From positions 1 to 5,405 of the forward strand of contig CAMOUF010000064.1 in NCBI GenBank assembly GCA_946626395.1: a stretch of 5,405 nt of DNA, in the 5' to 3' direction. Origin of the DNA: an uncultured Clostridia bacterium. Lineage in GTDB: Bacteria > Bacillota > Clostridia > Christensenellales > Aristaeellaceae. A program made the translations under genes and the position numbers. Below the pieces are notes generated by a model, which ran no database searches, was not told where the DNA came from, and saw only the letters and a list, made by a program, of their open reading frames with translations. Shown here in pieces: positions 1 to 4,650 of the stretch; the stretch's first letter is position 1; the number at the start of each line of letters is the position of its first letter.

Positions 1-801
1 ATGCGGGTGCTGGAGGACAGCATGAAAATGTCCGGCAACGAGGAAGCCCAGGAGGAGCCCAGCAAATTTGAAAAATGGCTGGCGGAAAAGCTGGGCAAGA
101 ACGTGGACAAGGTGGTCATGGCGGTGGCCGTGGTGCTGGCCCTGGCCATGAGCATCGGCCTGTTCGTGCTGCTGCCCAACCTGGTGATCCTCCTGTTCCC
201 CAAGAACGCCACCGGCGGCACGCTGCTCCTTAAAAACCTGGTGTCCGGCATGGTGCGCATCGCGCTGCTCATCGGCTATATCAGCTTCGTGGGCCGCATT
301 CCCGAAATGCGCAAGACCTTCCAGTATCACGGCTCCGAACACAAAACCGTGTACTGCCACGAGCACGACCTGCCCCTGACCCCCAAGAACGCCCAGCAGT
401 TCACCACCCTGCATCCCCGCTGCGGCACCAGCTTCCTGTTCCTGACCTTCTTTCTGAGCATCCTGTTCTATTCCATCATCGACGTGCTGGTGCTGCAATT
501 GACGGGCTTTGACCTGGGGGCGCATTACCTGCTGCGGGTGCTGAGCCGCATCCTGCTTCTGCCCTGCGTGGCGGGTATCAGCTATGAAGCCCTCAAGGCC
601 CTGGCCCATGCGGAAAATCCTCTGACCCGGGCCCTGCGCTGGCCCGGCATGCAGATGCAGCGGCTGACCACCCGCCAGCCCAGCGACGAGCAGTGCGAGG
701 TGGCCATCGCCTCCATGAACGCCGCGCTCCACGGCCTGCCGGAGGGCGAGAAAACCCCCGAGGGCTGGGTGATCCTGCACAAGGAAACGGCAACGGCGTA
801 A
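1..801 (+). CDS. yqhQ: DUF1385 / YqhQ-like multi-pass membrane protein, 5' end cut by window
   Basis: Family member of DUF1385 (B. subtilis YqhQ), an integral membrane protein of unknown biochemical role. The visible 266 residues carry family hallmarks: YHGSEHK at 109-115, LHPRCGTSFLF at 137-147 and SYEALK at 194-199. Hydrophobic stretches at about 38-66, 80-98, 144-165 and 178-193 are probable membrane segments. The His/Glu/Cys-containing HGSEHK and HPRCGTSF blocks are the most conserved parts and could bind a metal, but that is inference. The usual N-terminal glycine-rich block (GGQAVIEGVMMRG type) is missing, and the first visible ATG falls where the family already has internal sequence, so the true start is upstream of the window. 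The stop is TAA at 799-801. DUF1385 next to prmC is a common Bacillota arrangement; here a GNAT gene separates them. Family call is firm, function unknown. Confidence 0.9.
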   Translation: MRVLEDSMKMSGNEEAQEEPSKFEKWLAEKLGKNVDKVVMAVAVVLALAMSIGLFVLLPNLVILLFPKNATGGTLLLKNLVSGMVRIALLIGYISFVGRIPEMRKTFQYHGSEHKTVYCHEHDLPLTPKNAQQFTTLHPRCGTSFLFLTFFLSILFYSIIDVLVLQLTGFDLGAHYLLRVLSRILLLPCVAGISYEALKALAHAENPLTRALRWPGMQMQRLTTRQPSDEQCEVAIASMNAALHGLPEGEKTPEGWVILHKETATA

Positions 802-816
802 GCAATTATCAAATTC

Positions 817-849
817 ACAGGGACGGCAGCAAGGCCGCCCCTGTTTTGT
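817..849 (+). terminator. Terminator-like hairpin after the DUF1385 gene
   Basis: The left arm at 817-827 (ACAGGGACGGC) pairs with 834-844 (GCCGCCCCTGT), giving an 11-bp stem with a single A-C mismatch and a 6-nt loop, followed by TTTTGT. It lies 15 nt after the DUF1385 stop and just before the ribosome binding site of the GNAT gene. The T-run is short, so termination may be partial, letting some transcript read into the GNAT gene and prmC. Confidence 0.55.
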
Positions 850-855
850 AAAAGT

Positions 856-860
856 AAGGA
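856..860 (+). promoter_or_regulatory. Ribosome binding site of the GNAT gene
   Basis: AAGGA ends 9 nt before the ATG at 870 and supports that start. It lies a few nucleotides after the T-run of the preceding hairpin, so the site should be exposed if that hairpin forms. Confidence 0.6.
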
Positions 861-869
861 AGCGGTTCC

Positions 870-1352
870 ATGCTGCAATTGAAAAAAGTGACCCATGAAA
901 ACCTGGAAGATATTATCAATTTAAGGGTGCTGCGGGAACAGGAATCGTTCGTTGCTCCCAATGATTACAGCATCATGGAGGCATATATCGCCATCGCAGG
1001 AAACGGACACGCGTTTCCTTTCGGCATTTACGACGGCGAAACGCCCGTGGGCTTTCTCATGATCGGCTACGGTGTGGATGACGATTGGGAAGATGCGCCG
1101 CAAATTGCTTATGGCAATTATAATCTTTGGCGGCTGATGATCGACCATCGCTTCCAGCGCAGAGGCTATGGGAAACAAGCCATGGCGCTGCCCCTGAACT
1201 TTATTCGCTCCCTCCCCTGCGGCCCTGCGGAATGGTGCTGGCTGTCCTATGAACCTGAAAACGCTGTGGCGAAGAAGCTGTACGCATCCTTTGGCTTTAC
1301 GGAAACAGGCGAATGGGACGGGGATGAAATCATCGCAGCGTTCAAGCTGTAA
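870..1352 (+). CDS. GNAT-family N-acetyltransferase (BltD/PaiA-like)
   Basis: A single-domain, 160-residue Gcn5-related acetyltransferase, full length for the family. It should transfer acetyl from acetyl-CoA to an amine in the cytoplasm. The acetyl-CoA pyrophosphate loop is QRRGYG at 96-101 (Q/RxxGxG/A motif), preceded by the beta-4 strand LWRLMIDHRF (86-95). The C-terminal motif NAVAKKLYASFGF (131-143) carries the usual Asn and Tyr. The overall pattern, including the start LKKVTHENLEDIINLRV and the end GFTETGEWDGDEII, resembles Bacillus spermine/spermidine acetyltransferases such as BltD, so a polyamine or other small amine is a reasonable guess, not proof. The stop is 17 nt before prmC, so the two are probably co-transcribed. 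The first third is visibly more AT-rich than its neighbours, which could mean later arrival at this locus. Confidence 0.85.
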   Translation: MLQLKKVTHENLEDIINLRVLREQESFVAPNDYSIMEAYIAIAGNGHAFPFGIYDGETPVGFLMIGYGVDDDWEDAPQIAYGNYNLWRLMIDHRFQRRGYGKQAMALPLNFIRSLPCGPAEWCWLSYEPENAVAKKLYASFGFTETGEWDGDEIIAAFKL

Positions 1353-1357
1353 GCCGG

Positions 1358-1363
1358 AAAGGA
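1358..1363 (+). promoter_or_regulatory. Ribosome binding site of prmC
   Basis: AAAGGA lies 6 nt before the ATG at 1370, in the 17-nt gap after the GNAT stop. It fixes the prmC start and fits translation from a shared mRNA. Confidence 0.6.
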
Positions 1364-1369
1364 AAACAG

Positions 1370-2203
1370 ATGACCGTACTGGAAGCATTGAAAATCGCTG
1401 AGCAGCGCCTGGGGGCCATTCCCGAGCCCCGGCTGGACGCGGAATATCTGCTGGCGGAAGCGCTGGGGACAAACCGCCTGATGATGCTGATTGACAAGAG
1501 CCGGGTTTTGAAGGAAGAAGAAAAGCAGGCGTTTGAGGGCATGGTGGCCCGCCGGGAAACGCGGGAACCCCTGCAATATATATTGGGCAGCCAGAGCTTC
1601 ATGGGCTTTTCCTTCAAGACCGACCCCCGGGCCCTGATTCCCCGAAACGACACCGAAGCCCTGTGTGAGGAGGCCCTTCGCCACATCCGCCCCGGGGACG
1701 CGGTGCTGGACCTTTGCACCGGCACCGGGGCGCTGGCCATTGCTATCAAAAAGCTGTGCCCGCAAGCCCTGGTTACCGCCACGGACATCAGCGCTTCCGC
1801 CCTTTCCCTGGCCCGGGAAAACGCCCAAAGCCTGGACGCGGATGTGCGTTTCCTCCAGGGAGATTTGTTTGCGCCGTTAGCCCGGGAGAAATTCCAGCTG
1901 ATCCTCAGCAATCCCCCCTACATTCCAAACGCCCTCCGGGGGCATTTGCAGGAAGAGGTGGAGCGGGAGCCCGCCCTGGCGCTGTTTGCCGGGGCCGACG
2001 GGCTGGACTTTTACCGCCGCATCGCAAAAGAAGCCCCGGAGCATTTACTGCCCCAGGGCCAATTATGCCTGGAAATGGGCGACGGCGAAAGCGAAGCCGT
2101 CGCCGGGCTGCTGCAAGACGCGTTTGAAGAAATCCGGGTGCTGAACGATCTGTCGGGGATGCCCCGGGTGGTCAGCGCCCGTCTGCGCAGGAGCGCAGAA
2201 TGA
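1370..2203 (+). CDS. prmC: Peptide chain release factor N5-glutamine methyltransferase PrmC
   Basis: An S-adenosylmethionine-dependent methyltransferase that methylates the Gln of the GGQ motif of release factors RF1 and RF2, improving termination. At 277 residues it has normal length. The N-terminal helical substrate-recognition domain covers about 1-85 and includes REPLQYILGSQSFMG (65-79). The family block LIPRNDTEAL follows at 89-98. The Rossmann-fold SAM site has motif I DLCTGTGALAIAI (114-126), an acidic residue in ATDIS (D139), and the catalytic NPPY at 181-184, which binds the target glutamine. GADGLDFYRRI (208-218) and LSGMPRVV (261-268) complete the family pattern. prfA, its frequent neighbour and substrate gene, does not follow; instead the gene ends inside the 3' end of convergent argD, sharing 32 bp. 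Identification is firm. Confidence 0.95.
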   Translation: MTVLEALKIAEQRLGAIPEPRLDAEYLLAEALGTNRLMMLIDKSRVLKEEEKQAFEGMVARRETREPLQYILGSQSFMGFSFKTDPRALIPRNDTEALCEEALRHIRPGDAVLDLCTGTGALAIAIKKLCPQALVTATDISASALSLARENAQSLDADVRFLQGDLFAPLAREKFQLILSNPPYIPNALRGHLQEEVEREPALALFAGADGLDFYRRIAKEAPEHLLPQGQLCLEMGDGESEAVAGLLQDAFEEIRVLNDLSGMPRVVSARLRRSAE

Positions 2204-3341
2204 TTTCCGCCGCTTTTTGCAGCGTGTCCATGGGAATGTTCAGGGCGGGCAGCAGACGCACCTTTTCCTTAGCCGTCAGGCACAGCACCCCGTTTTCCAT
2301 GCAGTCCGCCACCATCTGCCCGGCGGGCTTTTTTGTTTTCAGGCCGATCATCAATCCCAGGCCCGTCACCGCCTCAATGCCCTCCGCGCCGGTAAACGTG
2401 CTGAACAAATATTCGCTCTTTTGACGCACCTGGGAAAGCAGGTTTTCGTCAATCCGCTCCAGCACGCTGACGGCGGCGGCGCAGCACACGGGGTTGCCCC
2501 CGAAGGTGGAGCCATGGTCCCCATAGCCCAGCACATTTTCCACCTTGTCCCCCAGCAGAGTGGCCCCCAGGGGCAAGCCCCCCGCCAGGCCCTTGGCGGT
2601 GGAAACGATGTCGGGCTGGATGCCGTAATGCATATAGGCGTACAATTGGCCCGTGCGGCCGTTGCCGGTCTGCACCTCGTCCACCATCAGCAGGATATCC
2701 CGCTCCCGGCAGAAGGCCGCCAGCGCCTGGACGTACGCCTTGTCCAGCGGCACCACGCCGCCCTCGCCCTGGACGCACTCAATGAGCACCCCGGCGATTT
2801 TCGTTGTTTCCGCCAGGGCTGTCAATTCCTCTATGTCCCCGGCGGTCACGTGGGCAAAGCCCGGGGTCAGGGGCCGGAACAATTCATGATAGTGCTCCTG
2901 CCCGGTGGCGGCCAGGGTGGTCAGGGTGCGGCCATGAAAGCTGTTTTTCAGGGTCACGATGGTAAAGCAGTCCGGCCCGTGGGTTTCCGCGGCGTATTTC
3001 CGGGCGGCCTTGATGGCGCATTCGTTGCTCTCCGCCCCGGAATTGGAGAAGAACACCTTCTTCATGCCCGTGCGCCGGCACAGCATTTCCGCCAGCTTTC
3101 CGCAGGGGGCGGTGTAATACAGGTTGCTCATGTGCTGCACCTGGCTGATTTGCTGTGTGACCGCCCGCTGCCAGATAGCATCCGCCACGCCAAAGCTGGT
3201 CACGGCGATGCCGCTGCCCAGGTCGATATATTCCTTGCCCGTTTCATCATAGACCAGCGAGCCCTTGCCGCTGACGATTTCCAGGGGAAAGCGCTTATAG
3301 GTTCCGGCCACATAGGCCGCGTCCCGTTCCTTGGTGTTCAT
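2172..3341 (-). CDS. argD: Acetylornithine aminotransferase ArgD
   Basis: A class-III PLP-dependent aminotransferase that converts N-acetylglutamate semialdehyde plus glutamate to N-acetylornithine plus 2-oxoglutarate in arginine synthesis; relatives may also act on N-succinyl-diaminopimelate. It is a normal-length 389 residues. Visible hallmarks are the phosphate-binding SGAES (101-105), SFHGRT (134-139), ECVQGEGG (188-195), the cofactor-ring acidic site DEVQTG (221-226), the Schiff-base lysine K250 in STAKGLAGGLPLGA, STFGGNP (278-284), and the C-terminal RLLPAL (362-367) whose arginine normally holds the substrate carboxylate. The start is set by GGAGGG (3349-3354, - strand) 7 nt upstream, and by the ATGA overlap with the argB stop, indicating translational coupling. 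The 3' end overlaps prmC. The neighbours argB and argJ favour ArgD over an ornithine or 4-aminobutyrate aminotransferase. Confidence 0.94.
   Translation of the reverse strand: MNTKERDAAYVAGTYKRFPLEIVSGKGSLVYDETGKEYIDLGSGIAVTSFGVADAIWQRAVTQQISQVQHMSNLYYTAPCGKLAEMLCRRTGMKKVFFSNSGAESNECAIKAARKYAAETHGPDCFTIVTLKNSFHGRTLTTLAATGQEHYHELFRPLTPGFAHVTAGDIEELTALAETTKIAGVLIECVQGEGGVVPLDKAYVQALAAFCRERDILLMVDEVQTGNGRTGQLYAYMHYGIQPDIVSTAKGLAGGLPLGATLLGDKVENVLGYGDHGSTFGGNPVCCAAAVSVLERIDENLLSQVRQKSEYLFSTFTGAEGIEAVTGLGLMIGLKTKKPAGQMVADCMENGVLCLTAKEKVRLLPALNIPMDTLQKAAEIILRSCADGR
2182..2199. other. Perfect hairpin inside the prmC/argD overlap
   Basis: TCTGCGC (2182-2188) and GCGCAGA (2193-2199) form a perfect 7-bp stem with a 4-nt loop, lying wholly within the stretch coding for both prmC and argD. 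It has no adjoining T-run on either strand, so it is not a canonical intrinsic terminator. It may still protect the 3' ends of both mRNAs or be a by-product of dual coding. Confidence 0.4.
2303..2339 (+). terminator. Terminator-like hairpin for the + strand (prmC) transcript, inside argD
   Basis: On the + strand, AGTCCGCC (2303-2310) can pair with GGCGGGCT (2322-2329), an 8-bp stem with one G-T wobble and an 11-nt loop, followed at once by six T and then GTTTT. A shorter alternative stem, GCCC/GGGC (2318-2321/2325-2328), ends at the same T-tract. The spot is about 100 nt beyond the prmC stop, in the antisense of argD codons for Lys-Thr-Lys-Lys-Pro-Ala, so the T-tract could be just lysine codons. 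It is the best candidate for ending the convergent prmC mRNA. Confidence 0.4.
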
Positions 3342-4207
3342 GGCTGATCCCTCCGTATCCAGGTGCCCGCGCCCTCGTTGGTAAGCAATTCCATCAGGAT
3401 GGAGTGGGGCACCCGGCCATCCATGATGACCACGTTTTTGACCCCCGCGTGGAGCGCGGTGACGCAGCAGTCCACCTTGGGGATCATCCCCCCGGAGATG
3501 ACCCCGGAGGCATACAGCTCCTTGGCCTGGCTCAGGGTGATTTCGGGAATCAGGGTAGCGGGGTCGTCCTTATCCCGGAGGATGCCCGCAATATCCGTCA
3601 TCATGATCAGCCGCTCCGCGCCCAGGGCCCCGGCGATGTGGGCGGCGGCGGTGTCGCCGTTGATGTTGTAGGCGTTGCCCTGGCGGTCGCAACCCACGGT
3701 GGATACCACGGGGATATACCCTTTATCCAGCAGATCCGTCACCGGGCTGATGTGGATCTTCGTCACCTCGCCCACGAAGCCCAGCCGCTCATCCTTCATT
3801 TTCGCCTCGATGAGCCGCCCGTCCATGCCAGACAGGCCCACTGCTTTTCCGCCCTTCATCTCCAGCAGGTTCACCAGAGTCTTATTCACCTTGCCCGCCA
3901 GCACCATCTGCACGATATCCACCGTTTCCTGGTCGGTGACCCGCAGGCCGTCCACGAACTGGGGCTGCTTGCCCAGGCGCTTCATCAGGTCGGAAATCTC
4001 CGGCCCGCCCCCGTGCACCAGCACCACCTTCACCCCGATCAGCCACAGCAGCACAATATCCTCCATCACCTGCTGCTTGAGCTGCTCGTTCACCATGGCG
4101 TTGCCGCCGTATTTCACCACCACGATCTTGCCCACGTACCGCTTGATATAGGGCAGCGCCTGGGTCAGCACCTCCGCCCGCTGGGCGTTGGAAAAGTTTG
4201 TGTCCAT
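3338..4207 (-). CDS. argB: N-acetylglutamate kinase ArgB
   Basis: An amino-acid kinase family enzyme that phosphorylates N-acetyl-L-glutamate with ATP, the second step of arginine synthesis. It has 289 residues, normal for the family. Motifs are the ATP-phosphate site VVVKYGGNAM (29-38, with K32), the substrate loop VLVHGGGPEIS (62-72), R89 in GLRVTD, N183 in NINGD, and SGGMIPKV (238-245, with catalytic K244). Residues 1-25 form an extra N-terminal segment before the first strand, and the C-terminus has HSILMELLTNEGAGTWI (268-284); an N-helix plus this kind of EGxGT ending are features of hexameric, arginine-inhibited kinases. Feedback inhibition is therefore likely, which fits an ArgJ-type recycling pathway. 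The start is supported by a strong AGGAGGTA site. The stop overlaps the argD ATG. Unlike the tight argB-argD junction, 443 nt separate it from upstream argJ. Confidence 0.95.
   Translation of the reverse strand: MDTNFSNAQRAEVLTQALPYIKRYVGKIVVVKYGGNAMVNEQLKQQVMEDIVLLWLIGVKVVLVHGGGPEISDLMKRLGKQPQFVDGLRVTDQETVDIVQMVLAGKVNKTLVNLLEMKGGKAVGLSGMDGRLIEAKMKDERLGFVGEVTKIHISPVTDLLDKGYIPVVSTVGCDRQGNAYNINGDTAAAHIAGALGAERLIMMTDIAGILRDKDDPATLIPEITLSQAKELYASGVISGGMIPKVDCCVTALHAGVKNVVIMDGRVPHSILMELLTNEGAGTWIRRDQP
3349..3354 (-). promoter_or_regulatory. Ribosome binding site of argD, inside the argB 3' end
   Basis: GGAGGG on the - strand lies 7 nt before the argD ATG, within the last codons of argB. With the 4-nt stop/start overlap it points to coupled translation of ArgB and ArgD. 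Confidence 0.7.
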
Positions 4208-4210
4208 GTA

Positions 4211-4218
4211 TACCTCCT
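4211..4218 (-). promoter_or_regulatory. Strong ribosome binding site of argB
   Basis: AGGAGGTA on the - strand lies 3 nt before the ATG at 4205-4207 (about 5 nt from the GGAGG core). It is near-consensus. argB therefore has its own strong initiation site after the long structured gap, so it does not depend on coupling to argJ. Confidence 0.75.
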
Positions 4219-4246
4219 GCCGGTATTGATGTGTAGAAAGACGAGG

Positions 4247-4300
4247 CAGGGGGCTTCTTCAGCCCCCTGTACCCCTGAACCAGGAGATTTCATCTCCTGG
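4247..4300 (+). repeat. Left terminal double-hairpin module
   Basis: Hairpin one: CAGGGGGCT (4247-4255) with AGCCCCCTG (4261-4269), 9 bp perfect, loop TCTTC. Hairpin two: CCAGGAGAT (4280-4288) with ATCTCCTGG (4292-4300), 9 bp perfect, loop TTC. The linker is TACCCCTGAA and the module is followed by ACC. Its counterpart lies in reverse orientation at 4597-4643. Neither hairpin has a clear T-run on either strand, which argues against a simple terminator. Confidence 0.75.
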
Positions 4301-4309
4301 ACCTCCATA

Positions 4310-4355
4310 GCGGATGCTTCATCGATTGATATATCAAGTTGGCATCCGCAGATGC
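4310..4355. repeat. GGATGC inverted repeat with two competing pairings
   Basis: GCGGATGC (4310-4317) pairs perfectly with GCATCCGC (4342-4349), enclosing the palindrome TTGATATATCAA (4326-4337). The right arm can instead pair locally: GCATC (4342-4346) with GATGC (4351-4355) around a CGCA loop. The two folds exclude each other. The same GGATGC/GCATCC word recurs in the core hairpin at 4422-4442. Confidence 0.5.
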
Positions 4356-4392
4356 AAGGAGAAACGGGATAATCTGGCTTGGCGTCGTAGTA

Positions 4393-4515
4393 CTTCTGGC
4401 CCGGCGGCTGAAAGCCGCCAACCCGGATGCAAAGCATCCGGGAAAGCCAGGGAATAATCCGCAGGGGAAAGTTTACTTTCCCCTGGGATTTTCCCGGGCT
4501 TTCTGGGGCCAGAAG
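4393..4515. other. Four-way-junction core of the intergenic element
   Basis: The closing stem CTTCTGGCCC (4393-4402) pairs perfectly with GGGCCAGAAG (4506-4515) over about 100 nt. Inside are three hairpins packed almost without spacers. GGCGGCT/AGCCGCC (4403-4409/4413-4419) has 7 bp and loop GAA. CCCGGATGC/GCATCCGGG (4422-4430/4434-4442) has 9 bp and loop AAA. The third is a long arm at 4443-4502: segments 4443-4448, 4450-4454, 4456-4460 and 4462-4471 pair in order with 4497-4502, 4491-4495, 4486-4490 and 4476-4485, giving 26 pairs broken by one A-G mismatch and two single-base bulges, with loop TTTA. All pairings were read directly; no energy calculation was made. The fold can form from either strand. 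Confidence 0.65.
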
Positions 4516-4596
4516 CCCTCTAACTTTTCGTAACTCCAACGCATCAGGCGGAGATTGTCGGTTTATTCCAGTTGCGATTTTTCGCCAAATGCGGGT
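4516..4596. other. Less structured right inner arm of the element
   Basis: This stretch holds only weak structure. CTCC (4534-4537) can pair with GGAG (4550-4553), and GCGA (4574-4577) with TCGC (4582-4585) around a T-rich loop. CGCCAA (4583-4588) could alternatively pair far away with TTGGCG (4379-4384), outside the core stem. I see no gene, promoter or terminator I can support here. Confidence 0.3.
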
Positions 4597-4643
4597 CCAG
4601 GGGGTTCAACCCCCTGGTTCGGGTCTGGGGCGAACAGCCCCAG
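4597..4643 (-). repeat. Right terminal double-hairpin module (inverted counterpart of the left one)
   Basis: On the + strand, CCAGGGGGT (4597-4605) pairs with ACCCCCTGG (4609-4617), 9 bp with loop TCA, and CTGGGGC (4625-4631) pairs with GCCCCAG (4637-4643), 7 bp with loop GAACA. Read on the - strand, the order, the linker ACCCGAA and the trailing GGACC match the left module at 4247-4304. The outer hairpin starts 7 nt beyond the argJ stop. It lacks a T-run, so it is not an obvious argJ terminator. Confidence 0.75.
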
Positions 4644-4650
4644 CGTTCCT

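Noticed and set aside
1..3. ATG at the first base as the true start of the DUF1385 gene
   Set aside because: The protein aligned by eye with the family lacks its conserved N-terminal portion, so this ATG is an internal methionine and the window edge coincides with it.
1247..1911. Open frames on the - strand across the GNAT/prmC region
   Set aside because: They overlap two well-supported genes, lack family motifs and show low-complexity translations typical of antisense frames.
2217..3347. Long open frame on the + strand opposite argD (and a similar one opposite argB, 3404-4372)
   Set aside because: These are antisense shadows of GC-rich coding genes. Their translations are His/Gln/Gly-rich with no domain, while argD and argB on the other strand have complete catalytic motifs.
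4247..4300. CRISPR-like or terminator reading of the repeated G/C-rich hairpins
   Set aside because: There are no regularly spaced direct repeats with unique spacers, and no T-runs after the stems; the copies are inverted, not direct.
4320..4360. Possible promoter on the - strand (TTGCAT, 18 nt, TATATC) in front of argB
   Set aside because: Both hexamers match consensus poorly, and they fall in the arm with the TTGATATATCAA palindrome, which explains the AT-rich word as well. Not enough to call.
4165..4539. A 124-codon open frame on the - strand crossing the intergenic element (begins MELRKVRG)
   Set aside because: It runs through the branched core and the left terminal hairpins, ends out of frame inside argB, has no recognisable domain and no good ribosome binding site that I can see. 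It looks like an accidental frame in a structured GC-rich repeat. Conservation of the protein rather than the base pairing in other copies would reopen the question.
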